A stretch of 64,000 bases of DNA, from contig JAUIJA010000007.1 of assembly GCA_030431055.1 (NCBI GenBank), positions 1 through 64,000 of the forward strand, in the 5' to 3' direction. Positions 51,989-60,107 of this stretch are shown one piece after another (positions within the stretch are counted from its first letter, which is position 1; each line of letters starts with the position of its first letter). The notes under the pieces were generated by a model. It did not search any database. It was not told the DNA's origin and saw nothing but the letters and a program-made list of their open reading frames with translations. This DNA is from Bacteroidia bacterium. GTDB lineage: Bacteria > Bacteroidota > Bacteroidia > Flavobacteriales > Flavobacteriaceae. The position numbers and the translations under genes were made by a program.

Positions 51989-52390
51989 TTATTCGTTTAA
52001 GTAATAATCTAAATTTTGTGTTTCTAATAAATAATCTTCAATAACTTCATCATTAAAAGCTATTTCGTTTTCAAGTTCTGTTATTTGAGTTTCAGATAGG
52101 TTATCTAATAATTCATAAGTTGAAAATTCGGTTGCTAAATAACTTTCTAGTGTTGTTGTTTCAATGGTTTTATTTGCGGAATTAAAATAAAAGGGAATTG
52201 CAAGCATGGCCACAAAAATAGCTGCAATTGCCGAAATCCAAATTTGCTTTTTATAAAATAAGGAAACTACTTTTGGTTGAGTTTCTACTGAAACTTTTTC
52301 CATAAGTTCGTTTTCAAACTTTTCAAAATAATTATCTGGAATTTCAAACCCCGATTTTATTTTATTATTATGTAAATCAAACTCTTTCAT
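51989..52390 (-). CDS. Putative anti-sigma factor with one membrane helix
   Basis: About 133 aa from the ATG at 52390 (MKEFDLHNNKIKSGFEIPDNYFEKFEN); an ATG at 52414 is an alternative. Residues ~1-50 are cytosolic, then one helix (IWISAIAAIFVAMLAIPFYF), then an acidic periplasmic part (ELENEIAFNDEVIEDYLLETQ). Position directly after an ECF sigma gene and the single membrane span suggest it holds the sigma factor at the membrane. No zinc-binding anti-sigma motif (HxxxCxxC) is present, so the mechanism would differ from ZAS proteins. Confidence 0.7.
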   Translation of the reverse strand: MKEFDLHNNKIKSGFEIPDNYFEKFENELMEKVSVETQPKVVSLFYKKQIWISAIAAIFVAMLAIPFYFNSANKTIETTTLESYLATEFSTYELLDNLSETQITELENEIAFNDEVIEDYLLETQNLDYYLNE

Positions 52391-52420
52391 GTTGTTATGA
52401 CTTCGATAAACCAAAAAGGT

Positions 52421-52963
52421 TTAATTGTTTTTTAAATATTCTTCTATTTTTTTCACAGCTAAATGATAACTTGCTTTTAATGCACCAACAGATGTTTCTA
52501 CAATTTCTGAAATTTGTTCATATTTTAATTCTTCAAAATACTTCATTTTAAAGACTAATTGTTGTTTTTCTGGTAACAAAGCTATGGCTTTTTGTAATTT
52601 TAGCTGAATTTCATCGCCATCAAAATATACATCGCTTTCTAAACTTTGAATAGCTTTTTGCTGAATTTCTTCATTAGAAATGCCACTTTTTCTCGCTTTT
52701 TGCTTTAAAAATGTCAAAGCTTCGTTTGTTGCAATTCGGTATAACCAAGAAAATAGTTTACTTTCACCTTTAAAATTTTTCAAATTTCTGAAAACTTTTA
52801 TAAAAGTATTTTGTAAAACATCATCCGTATCATCATGATTTAAAACAATATTTCTAATATGATGATATAGTGGTTTTTGATACAATTGCAATAGCTTCCG
52901 AAAGGCATCTTGTTGCGTTTTCGGATTCAATAATTCGGCAATAAATTCTTTTTCGTCTTGCAC
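52421..52963 (-). CDS. ECF-family RNA polymerase sigma factor
   Basis: 180 aa. Region 2 (YHHIRNIVLNHDDTDDVLQNTFIKVFRNLKNFKGESKLFSWLYRIATNEAL) and region 4 (LPEKQQLVFKMKYFEELKYEQISEIVETSVGALKASYHLAVKKI) are complete. It heads a three-gene unit with a putative anti-sigma protein and a periplasmic sensor-like protein. The target promoter is unknown. Confidence 0.95.
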   Translation of the reverse strand: MQDEKEFIAELLNPKTQQDAFRKLLQLYQKPLYHHIRNIVLNHDDTDDVLQNTFIKVFRNLKNFKGESKLFSWLYRIATNEALTFLKQKARKSGISNEEIQQKAIQSLESDVYFDGDEIQLKLQKAIALLPEKQQLVFKMKYFEELKYEQISEIVETSVGALKASYHLAVKKIEEYLKNN

Positions 52964-53027
52964 TAACTATTGTGTTTTATAGTAAGACTAAAAGTAATAA
53001 AAAAGGTTTAATTGGAAATTTTAATTC

Positions 53028-53035
53028 TATTTTTG
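53028..53035 (+). promoter_or_regulatory. -7 element (TATTTTTG) of the HAD gene
   Basis: Fits TAnnTTTG and lies 16 bp before the ATG at 53052, so the leader is very short. The -33 TTG candidate (53012-53014) has a short 13-bp spacer. Confidence 0.4.
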
Positions 53036-53051
53036 TAGAAAATTAAACAAC

Positions 53052-53699
53052 ATGATTAAAACAGTAATTTTTGATATGGATGGCGTTATTGTTGATACCG
53101 AACCAGTACATAAATATGCTTATTACCAACATTTTAATGAATTGAATATTGAAGTTTCAGATGAAATGTATGCTTCATTTACCGGAAATTCAACTCGAAA
53201 TGTTTTTCAAAAATTGAAAGCTACATTTAATCTAAATGAAGAAGTTGAAAATTTAATTTTAAGAAAAAGAGAACTATTTAATGAAGCTTTCGATACAAAA
53301 CCCGATTTGTTTTTAATTGATGGTGTTGAAGATTTGATTAAAGATTTATATGCAAATGATTTTCAATTAATTTTAGCTTCATCGGCTTCAAAAGGAACGA
53401 TCGAACGCGTTTTTAACCGATTTTATTTACACCAATATTTTACGCATAAAGTTAGTGGAGAAGATTTCCCAAAATCGAAACCCGATCCTGCAATTTTTGT
53501 TCATGCAGCTAACCTTTCAAATCATCCCTTTGAAAATTGTATTGTTATTGAAGATAGCACAAATGGAGTAGAAGCTGCAAAAGGAGCTAATTTAAAATGT
53601 ATTGGCTATAAGAGTAATAATTCAAAATTACAGAATCTATCAAAAGCAGATATCATTTTTGATAATTTTAAAGAAGTAAAACTTTTTTTAATTAATTAA
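53052..53699 (+). CDS. HAD-superfamily phosphatase / beta-phosphoglucomutase-like
   Basis: 215 aa. Motif I FDMDGVIVDTEPVH (nucleophile Asp8 and Asp10), a helical cap, motif II LASSAS, motif III Lys in FPKSKPDP and motif IV VIEDSTNGVEAA are all present. The Glu after DGVIVDT and the cap resemble beta-phosphoglucomutase and sugar-phosphate phosphatases. Substrate not assignable. Its 3' end overlaps the convergent cryptochrome gene by eight bases. Confidence 0.92.
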   Translation: MIKTVIFDMDGVIVDTEPVHKYAYYQHFNELNIEVSDEMYASFTGNSTRNVFQKLKATFNLNEEVENLILRKRELFNEAFDTKPDLFLIDGVEDLIKDLYANDFQLILASSASKGTIERVFNRFYLHQYFTHKVSGEDFPKSKPDPAIFVHAANLSNHPFENCIVIEDSTNGVEAAKGANLKCIGYKSNNSKLQNLSKADIIFDNFKEVKLFLIN

Positions 53700-55152
53700 T
53701 TTTTTGGTTAGAAAAAGTGTGTTTCTCTATTATTCGTTTACTGTCTTTTATAGTTTGTATACTTTTTCTTATTTCCCATAGTTTATTAGTAGCAAATTTC
53801 CTAGTGGAATCTAAATCAACTATTGGTAGATTATAATTAATTCCAATTTTAAAATTATACAATTCTTGCTCTAATTGAGTCATTTTCCATGGCTCAAAGA
53901 GATATTCCAAGGGTAAGTTTTTTAATTCTGGAACCCATTTTTTTACAAAAACACCTTCAGAATCATGTTCCATAGCATTTTTTACAGGATTATAAACTCT
54001 TACGGTATTAACTCCAGTGATACCAGCTTGCATTTGAATTTGCGGATAATGAATTCCTGGTTCGAAATCTAAAAACATTTGCGCTAAATGATGCACACAG
54101 TTTTTCCATGGTTGCCATAAGTTGTGAGTATAAAATGAAACCAGCATTGCTCTCATTCTAAAATTTAGATATCCAGTTTCATTTAAACATCGCATTGAAG
54201 CATCAATCAATGGAATACCTGTTTTTCCATTAACCCAAGCGTCATGATAGGTTTTATTCACTTTCTGTTCAAGTTTAGTAAATCCCTTATTTATTGGCGT
54301 GAATTCCATCTCACATTCCATCTCAAATTTCTGAATAAAATGCGCTTGCCACCTTAGCCGTGACATAAAATTTAGTATAGCTCTTTTATTTTTTAAAGTA
54401 TTAAACTTTTGAGAAGTTGATTGATAAATTTCTCTTATAGATAAGTTTCCCCAAGCAATATAAGGAGATAACCTACTACATGACTTTCTTGAGGTTTCTG
54501 GTTTTGAGATATTTTTAGAATAGCTTAAATATCTATTTTCTAAAAATGTATTTAAATATCGAATACCTGTTTTTCTTCCTCCTTTTTGAAAAGGGGTTTT
54601 ATAATTTGTTTTTAAAGATTCTACATCGAATTGAAGTTCTATGTTTTCAATTTCTTTGTATTTAATAAATGTTCTAGAATTTGGTTTAAATTCGAAAATA
54701 GAATTATTCATATAATCATTCCAGTAATCTTTCCATTTCTCTCTATTTGAAATCCCTCTTTGCACACCATTATTTACACTTTCAATCCAATTAACATTAT
54801 TTTTTTTTAAAAATTCATACAATTCCTTATCTCTTTCAAATGTTACTTTAATTCCTGTTTCTTGATGTGAAAAAACATTAGTATAGTTAATAGTATCTTT
54901 TAATGTTTTAAAAACTTTTAATGCATCACCTTTAACAACAAGTATTTGTGTGTGAAAAGGTAAAAGACTTTCTTGTAGCTCAGAAAGGGATTGTTTTATA
55001 AAATCAAAATGTCTTATACTATAATGTGGATTATTTACAAGAATAGGTTCAAAAATGTATAGTAATAAAGTTTTTTTACCAGACTTTATGGCGTTATATA
55101 AAGCTTCATTATCCTGTAAGCGTAAATCTCTTTTAAACCAAACTATATTCAT
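53692..55152 (-). CDS. Cryptochrome/photolyase-family FAD protein
   Basis: 486 aa. Residues ~1-130 are the photolyase alpha/beta domain (MNIVWFKRDLRLQDNEALYNAI). Residues ~190-460 are the FAD-binding helical domain (LSPYIAWGNLSIREIYQ, NFMSRLRWQAHFIQKFE, TGIPLIDASMRCLNETGYLNFRMRAML, WQPWKNCVHHLAQMFLDFEPGIHYPQIQMQAG). The GNWQW segment of CPD photolyases is replaced by HYPQIQMQAG, so substrate recognition differs; it may be a cryptochrome-type photoreceptor or a photolyase for another lesion. Its start overlaps the upstream photolyase gene by four bases. Confidence 0.88.
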   Translation of the reverse strand: MNIVWFKRDLRLQDNEALYNAIKSGKKTLLLYIFEPILVNNPHYSIRHFDFIKQSLSELQESLLPFHTQILVVKGDALKVFKTLKDTINYTNVFSHQETGIKVTFERDKELYEFLKKNNVNWIESVNNGVQRGISNREKWKDYWNDYMNNSIFEFKPNSRTFIKYKEIENIELQFDVESLKTNYKTPFQKGGRKTGIRYLNTFLENRYLSYSKNISKPETSRKSCSRLSPYIAWGNLSIREIYQSTSQKFNTLKNKRAILNFMSRLRWQAHFIQKFEMECEMEFTPINKGFTKLEQKVNKTYHDAWVNGKTGIPLIDASMRCLNETGYLNFRMRAMLVSFYTHNLWQPWKNCVHHLAQMFLDFEPGIHYPQIQMQAGITGVNTVRVYNPVKNAMEHDSEGVFVKKWVPELKNLPLEYLFEPWKMTQLEQELYNFKIGINYNLPIVDLDSTRKFATNKLWEIRKSIQTIKDSKRIIEKHTFSNQKIN

Positions 55153-56438
55153 ACATCTAATGCTTCTTTATAGGTTTTTAAGCATTTTTCTCTTGCTTCT
55201 TTATGGTCGACAATTGGTTTTGGATATTTTGATGTATTAAGTTCTGGAATCCATTTTTTAATGTATTTTAAGTTTTTATCAAATTTATCAATTTGCGTTG
55301 TTGGATTAAAAATTCTGAAATAAGGCGCAGCATCAACACCAGAACCAGAAGCCCATTGCCAATTTCCAACATTACTTGCTTGTTCGTAATCGAGTAATTT
55401 TTGAGCAAAATAAGCTTCGCCCCAGCGCCAGTCAATGAGTAAGTGTTTGCATAAAAAACTGGCTACAATCATCCGAACGCGATTATGCATATGTCCGGTT
55501 GTGTTAAGTTCACGCATTCCAGCATCTACAAAGGGATAACCAGTTTTTCCTTCACACCAAAGTTTGAATTCAGTTTCGTTATTTCGCCACTTAATGTTGT
55601 CATACTTTGGCTTAAAACTAGTATTTGTAGTTTGCGGAAAATGCCATAATATTTGCATAAAAAATTCGCGCCAAATCAACTCGTTTAAAAATGTTTGATT
55701 ACTAAATTCTCGAGCTTTTTTAACCATTTCTCGAATTGAAACAACTCCGAATCGTAAATAAATTCCTAAATGAGAAGTTTTGTCTAAAGCAGGAAAATTT
55801 CTGTTTTCTTCGTAGTTTTTAATTAAATTATCTGAAATATTAAATTTTGGAATTTCAATTTCAGATTTGGAAAAACCAATTTCCTCTAAACTCAAAAAAG
55901 AGTAGTGGTGCTGAGCTATTTTATCTAATAATTCTTCAGACTTATAATAAGGTAGTTCAATTGATGCTAGTTTTTCTTTCCATTTTTTAGAATACGGAGT
56001 ATAAACAACATAAGGTTCATTGTTATCTTTTACAACTTCGCTTTTTTCAAAAATAACTTGGTCTTTTGCCGTTTTGAATGCAATATTATGAGCTTTTAAT
56101 AAAGCATTTATTTCTTTATCTCGTTTTCTAGCATAAGGTTCATAATCATGATTTGTATAAACAGTTTTAATTTCATTTTCAGAAATTAAATTCTTGAATA
56201 TTTCATCAGGAGTTCCTTTAAAAACAGCTAATGATTTACCTATTTGATTTAATTTAGTCTGTATATCTTCTAAACTTTCATGTATAAAACTAACACGAGC
56301 ATCATCTTTTGGAAGTTGTTCTAGAATTGAAGTATCAAATATAAAAATAGGTAATACTTCTTCAGAAGAATTCAATGCATGAAACAATGCTGCATTATCA
56401 TGCAAACGTAAATCGCGACGGAACCAAAAAATTGTCAT
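55149..56438 (-). CDS. phrB: Deoxyribodipyrimidine photolyase
   Basis: 429 aa. MTIFWFRRDLRLHDNAALFHAL at the start; FAD-binding region with LGIYLRFGVVSIREMV, LIWREFFMQILWHFP, TGYPFVDAGMRELNTTGHMHNRVRMIVASFL and DYEQASNVGNWQWASGSGVDAAPYFRIFNP. The GNWQW and ASNVG residues are the usual CPD photolyase signature. Light-driven repair of cyclobutane pyrimidine dimers is likely. It lies ten bases downstream of an SRPBCC gene and four-base-coupled to the cryptochrome, so the three form a photoprotection operon. Confidence 0.94.
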   Translation of the reverse strand: MTIFWFRRDLRLHDNAALFHALNSSEEVLPIFIFDTSILEQLPKDDARVSFIHESLEDIQTKLNQIGKSLAVFKGTPDEIFKNLISENEIKTVYTNHDYEPYARKRDKEINALLKAHNIAFKTAKDQVIFEKSEVVKDNNEPYVVYTPYSKKWKEKLASIELPYYKSEELLDKIAQHHYSFLSLEEIGFSKSEIEIPKFNISDNLIKNYEENRNFPALDKTSHLGIYLRFGVVSIREMVKKAREFSNQTFLNELIWREFFMQILWHFPQTTNTSFKPKYDNIKWRNNETEFKLWCEGKTGYPFVDAGMRELNTTGHMHNRVRMIVASFLCKHLLIDWRWGEAYFAQKLLDYEQASNVGNWQWASGSGVDAAPYFRIFNPTTQIDKFDKNLKYIKKWIPELNTSKYPKPIVDHKEAREKCLKTYKEALDV

Positions 56439-56448
56439 CTATAATATT

Positions 56449-56910
56449 TTAATATTCACCAAATAGTTCTATTAGTTTATTTCTTCTAAATTCAAAAATT
56501 TCCTCAAGTTTTGGTCTAACTAATATTGGATTTACCAATTGTCCTATTATACCAAATGGAACTTTATAGTGAATTAAATCTTCCATTTCAACACCTCCTG
56601 GAATTTCTTTTAAAAAGTGTTTATGATGCCATAACGCATAAGGACCAAATCTTTGCTCGTCTACAAAGAATTTATTTTCAACAACATGAGTTATTTCAGT
56701 AACCCATTTGTTCGGAATACCAAAAACAGGTTTTACGATATATTCAATTATTTGTCCAGGATACATTTCTTTTTCAGCACCTGAAACAATATCAAATCCC
56801 ATGTATTCTGGAGTAATTTTTTTCAAATTTTTTGGGTCAGATAAAAATTTCCAGGCTTCTTCTTTTGAAATTGGAATATTTTGTTTTTTATGTAATGTAT
56901 AAATTTTCAT
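56449..56910 (-). CDS. SRPBCC (START-like) family protein
   Basis: 153 aa of the polyketide-cyclase/START-like fold: YTLHKKQNIPISKEEAWKFLSDPKNLKKITPEYMGF at the start, HVVENKFFVDEQRFGPYALWHHKHFLKEI in the middle and a long C-terminal helix (RPKLEEIFEFRRNKLIELF). Such genes frequently stand beside photolyase genes in flavobacteria and are sometimes annotated as cell-division inhibitors related to SulA-adjacent proteins. A ligand such as a pigment or lipid is possible. First gene of the photolyase operon, with a -7 element at 56927-56934. Confidence 0.88.
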   Translation of the reverse strand: MKIYTLHKKQNIPISKEEAWKFLSDPKNLKKITPEYMGFDIVSGAEKEMYPGQIIEYIVKPVFGIPNKWVTEITHVVENKFFVDEQRFGPYALWHHKHFLKEIPGGVEMEDLIHYKVPFGIIGQLVNPILVRPKLEEIFEFRRNKLIELFGEY

Positions 56911-56926
56911 TCTAAATTTGTTTAAT

Positions 56927-56934
56927 CAAAGTTA
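56927..56934 (-). promoter_or_regulatory. -7 element (TAACTTTG) of the photolyase operon
   Basis: On the minus strand the octamer fits TAnnTTTG and lies 16 bp before the SRPBCC start codon. Confidence 0.5.
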
Positions 56935-57038
56935 CTAAAACATTAAACAAAATAAAAATAATTTTAGTAAAAGCTTAACAAATAACAGCTGATTAATTAG
57001 TAATTTCGTGATAAATCAAAAAAACTAAATAAAATACA

Positions 57039-57893
57039 ATGAAAAAATTATTCTTAACCCTAGCTTTATCTCTAGCTATTTTTGCGTCTAATGCACAAGT
57101 AAAAACACCACAGGCAAGTCCGTTTTCAAAAACAGAACAAGTTGTTGGGTTAACTAATGTAGAAATTGAATATTCACGACCTGGAGTAAAAGGAAGAACG
57201 GTTTATGGAGATTTAGTTCCTTTTGGTAAAAACTGGAGAACAGGGGCTAATGCAAATTCTATAATTTCATTTAGTGACGCAGTAACTATAGATGGTAAAG
57301 AATTAAAAGCAGGAAAATATGCTTTGTTTACAACTCCAAAAGCAGATAGCTGGGATGTTATTTTTTATTCAGATACAAATAACTGGGGTTTACCACAAGA
57401 ATGGGATAATAGTAAAGTAGCTTTAACAACAACTGTTAAACCAGAAACGTTATCTAATTTAGTAGAAACTTTTACAATTGAAATAAACAACATTACAAAT
57501 AATAATGCTACTTTAGATATTGTTTGGGAAAAAACAAGAGTTTCAGTCCCTGTTACAGTTCCTACTCAAGATTTAGCAATGGCAAGTATTGAAAAAGCTT
57601 TAGCGGGACCTTCAATGAGTGATTATTATTCTGCAGCTCAGTACTATTATCAATCGAATAAAGATATGAATAAAGCTTTGTTGTGGATAAACAATGCAGT
57701 TTCTATGACGCCAACAGGAAAAGATACTCCATTTTGGTACTTACGTCTAAAATCGCTTATTCAAGCTAAATTAGGCGATAAAAAAGGAGCAATTGAAACT
57801 GCTAAATATTCTCTTGAAGGTGCTAAGAAAGCAGGAAATGCAGATTATGAAAAAATGAATGAAGACAGCATTGCTGAATGGTCTAAGAAGTAA
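57039..57893 (+). CDS. DUF2911 domain protein, secreted
   Basis: 284 aa with a signal peptide (MKKLFLTLALSLAIFASNAQ). Residues ~25-185 are DUF2911 (ASPFSKTEQVVGLTNVEIEYSRPGVKGRTVYGDLVPFGKNWRTGANANS, KAGKYALFTTPKADSWDVIFYSD). The rest is TPR-like (LLWINNAVSMTPTGKDTPFWYLRLKSLIQAKLGDKKGAIETA). Very common in Bacteroidota; biochemical role unknown, presumably periplasmic. Monocistronic, closed by a terminator. Confidence 0.92.
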   Translation: MKKLFLTLALSLAIFASNAQVKTPQASPFSKTEQVVGLTNVEIEYSRPGVKGRTVYGDLVPFGKNWRTGANANSIISFSDAVTIDGKELKAGKYALFTTPKADSWDVIFYSDTNNWGLPQEWDNSKVALTTTVKPETLSNLVETFTIEINNITNNNATLDIVWEKTRVSVPVTVPTQDLAMASIEKALAGPSMSDYYSAAQYYYQSNKDMNKALLWINNAVSMTPTGKDTPFWYLRLKSLIQAKLGDKKGAIETAKYSLEGAKKAGNADYEKMNEDSIAEWSKK

Positions 57894-57911
57894 TAGATTA
57901 AATTATTGAAC

Positions 57912-57940
57912 AAAAATCCCGTTAAAAAACGGGATTTTTT
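57912..57940. terminator. Bidirectional terminator between convergent genes
   Basis: AAAAATCCCGTT, loop AAAAA, AACGGGATTTTT: a 12-bp stem with A/T flanks. Its edge touches the stop codon of the opposite-strand lipoprotein gene. Confidence 0.9.
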
Positions 57941-58317
57941 TATTCTACTGGAATTTGTAATTTGAAAAATCTTAATTTTTCTTGCATTTTATAAGTCAAA
58001 AAAACATTTAGTCTTCCATCAACTAAATCTTCTTCTTTTGGTGACATATCTAAATGAATTTCATTTTCAAAAAGTTTATTATTTTCTGATGTTCTAATGC
58101 TTTTTCCAGAAATTGAAACTTTAGATTTGTCAATATTTTTTAAAATAAAACGAGTTTTGTTTATTTTATTGAGTTTTAAAACTTGTTTATTACTCAATAC
58201 TTCAAAATTTATTTTCTCATTACCATTTTCAAAGCTTGTGTTAAAACTTAAATCTTTTTTAGTAGTTCCACAACCTGTAATTATAAGAATTAGTATAAAT
58301 AAAAACTTTTCCTTCAT
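57940..58317 (-). CDS. Small putative lipoprotein
   Basis: 125 aa. Lipoprotein signal LIITGC-GTTKKDL (Cys16). The mature part is a single small beta domain (KINKTRFILKNIDKSKVSISGKSIRTSENN, then LNVFLTYKMQEKLRFFKLQIPVE). It starts two bases after the symporter gene and is the last gene of the PIG-L operon. Function unknown. Confidence 0.75.
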   Translation of the reverse strand: MKEKFLFILILIITGCGTTKKDLSFNTSFENGNEKINFEVLSNKQVLKLNKINKTRFILKNIDKSKVSISGKSIRTSENNKLFENEIHLDMSPKEEDLVDGRLNVFLTYKMQEKLRFFKLQIPVE

Positions 58318-58319
58318 AT

Positions 58320-59999
58320 TTATTCTTTATTAAAAAACATTTGTAATAAACTCGAGAACATAATTGTCATTAATGCACCTATGAAATTCAACCATAGGAA
58401 ACTTACTACATCGATATAAAAAATGTAAAATATTATTAATTGTGAAACTGAAGCCCCAATAAATATAGCTTTTCCTTTTACATAGTTAATGTAAAATCCG
58501 ACTAAGAAAATTCCTAAAACAGTTCCGTAAAATATAGAACCAATTATGTTCACTAATTGAATTAGGTTTTCAAATAAAGTTCCAATACAAGCAAAACCAA
58601 TTGCTACTAAACCCCAAAATAAAGTAAACCATTGAGTTGCATAAACATAATGCTTGTCGGATTTTGTACCAACATTTCGCTTGTAAATATCAATTGAAGT
58701 TGTTGCGGCTAATGAATTCAATCCAGAAGCACTTGATGACATGGCTGCACTAAAAATTACAGCTAGAAGTAAACCAAGTAAACCTTTTGGTAAATAATTC
58801 AGAATAAAATATAGAAAGACATAATCTTTGTCATTAGTTTCTGCACCACCATCAATACTCGAAATTATTTCTTTAGCTTCTTCACGTAAATCTTTTTCTT
58901 TGTTAGATAAAGCAACCATTTGTTTTCTAAGAGTTGGATTATCGTAATCATTATGTTGTAATTGATCAATATAAATTTGATTTACAACTTTTTTATCTTG
59001 ATTTAAATCGGCTAATTTTTGTTCCACTAATTCGTAAGCTTCTTTTTTATCAGAAGCTTTTACTTTGTTTACATTATTAGGATTGAAGTGAAGTGGTGTA
59101 TCGTTAAACTGAAAAAATACAAAAACCAAAACTCCAGTCAATAAGATGAAAAATTGCATAGGAACTTTTAAAATTCCGTTCATTATCAATCCCATTTGAC
59201 TTTCCTTAATTGATTTTCCCGATAAATATCTTCCAACTTGCGATTGATCTGTTCCAAAATACGAAAGCATTAAGAAAAAACCACCAGTAATTCCACTCCA
59301 GAACGTATAACGTGTTTCAGGATTATAAGAAAAATCCAAAATGTCCATTTTACCATTTGCTCCTGCAACATGTAAAGCATTTCCAAAATCTAATTCATTA
59401 GGTAAATACGAAAGAATGGTGAAGAACGTAATAAACATTCCACTCATAATTACAAACATCTGTTGCTTTTGTGTAACATTTACCGCTTTAGTTCCGCCAG
59501 TTACGGTGTAAACAATTACTAGAATTCCAATGATAATATTTAGCATCGTTAAATTCCAACCTAATAATGCCGAAAGAATGATAGATGGTGCATAAATGGT
59601 TAATCCGGTTCCTAAACCGCGTTGGATTAAGAATAAAATTGCGGCTAAGGAACGTGTTTTTACATCGAAACGTTGTTCTAAATATTCATAAGCGGTATAA
59701 ACTTTCAGTTTGTGATAAATAGGAATAAAAGTGTAAGCAATCACAATCATGGCAAGTGGCAAACCAAAATAGAATTGCACAAATCCCATTCCGTCGTGAT
59801 AGGCTTGTCCTGGTGTGGAAAGAAATGTAATAGCACTAGCTTGTGTTGCCATTACAGAAATTCCTACAGTGAACCAAGGTGTTTCGTTATTGTCTAATAA
59901 ATAATCTTTTACGTTTGCACTGCCTTTGGTTTTAAAGGCTCCGTAGATTACAATGAAAAGTAATGTACACGATAATACAATCCAATCTAAACTTTCCAT
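58320..59999 (-). CDS. Sodium:solute symporter (SSS family)
   Basis: 559 aa with ~13 membrane helices of the SSS type. TAYEYLEQRFDVKTRSLAA, TVTGGTKAVNVTQKQQMFVIM, GTDQSQVGRYLSGKS and SAAMSSSASGLNSLAATTSIDIYKR are standard segments, the last holding Ser/Thr of the sodium site. An unusual ~90-residue charged loop (about residues 310-395, VKASDKKEAYELVEQKLADL ... IISSIDGGAETNDKD) is inserted between helices and predicted helical. It probably imports a sugar or sialic-acid-like solute, perhaps the product of the upstream PIG-L deacetylase. Confidence 0.93.
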   Translation of the reverse strand: MESLDWIVLSCTLLFIVIYGAFKTKGSANVKDYLLDNNETPWFTVGISVMATQASAITFLSTPGQAYHDGMGFVQFYFGLPLAMIVIAYTFIPIYHKLKVYTAYEYLEQRFDVKTRSLAAILFLIQRGLGTGLTIYAPSIILSALLGWNLTMLNIIIGILVIVYTVTGGTKAVNVTQKQQMFVIMSGMFITFFTILSYLPNELDFGNALHVAGANGKMDILDFSYNPETRYTFWSGITGGFFLMLSYFGTDQSQVGRYLSGKSIKESQMGLIMNGILKVPMQFFILLTGVLVFVFFQFNDTPLHFNPNNVNKVKASDKKEAYELVEQKLADLNQDKKVVNQIYIDQLQHNDYDNPTLRKQMVALSNKEKDLREEAKEIISSIDGGAETNDKDYVFLYFILNYLPKGLLGLLLAVIFSAAMSSSASGLNSLAATTSIDIYKRNVGTKSDKHYVYATQWFTLFWGLVAIGFACIGTLFENLIQLVNIIGSIFYGTVLGIFLVGFYINYVKGKAIFIGASVSQLIIFYIFYIDVVSFLWLNFIGALMTIMFSSLLQMFFNKE

Positions 60000-60000
60000 A

Positions 60001-60105
60001 TTAAGAATAAATTTCCATTAATAAATAAAAGATCAAAATGTATAGCGCATTGAGAAGAAGCACTATAGTGTAATTTTTTTTCCATTCGTGTTTTTTTTCT
60101 TTCAT
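60001..60105 (-). CDS. 34-aa small membrane protein between PIG-L and symporter genes
   Basis: Too short for usual gene calling. The ATG at 60105 lies two bases after the PIG-L stop (60108), and the stop is one base before the symporter ATG (59999). It reads MKEKKHEWKKNYTIVL, then a hydrophobic helix (LLLNALYILIFYLLME) and ends IYS. A positively charged N terminus with a single helix fits an inner-membrane peptide with cytosolic N terminus. Tight packing on both sides strongly favours translation; it may be an accessory subunit of the symporter. Confidence 0.7.
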   Translation of the reverse strand: MKEKKHEWKKNYTIVLLLNALYILIFYLLMEIYS

Positions 60106-60107
60106 AA

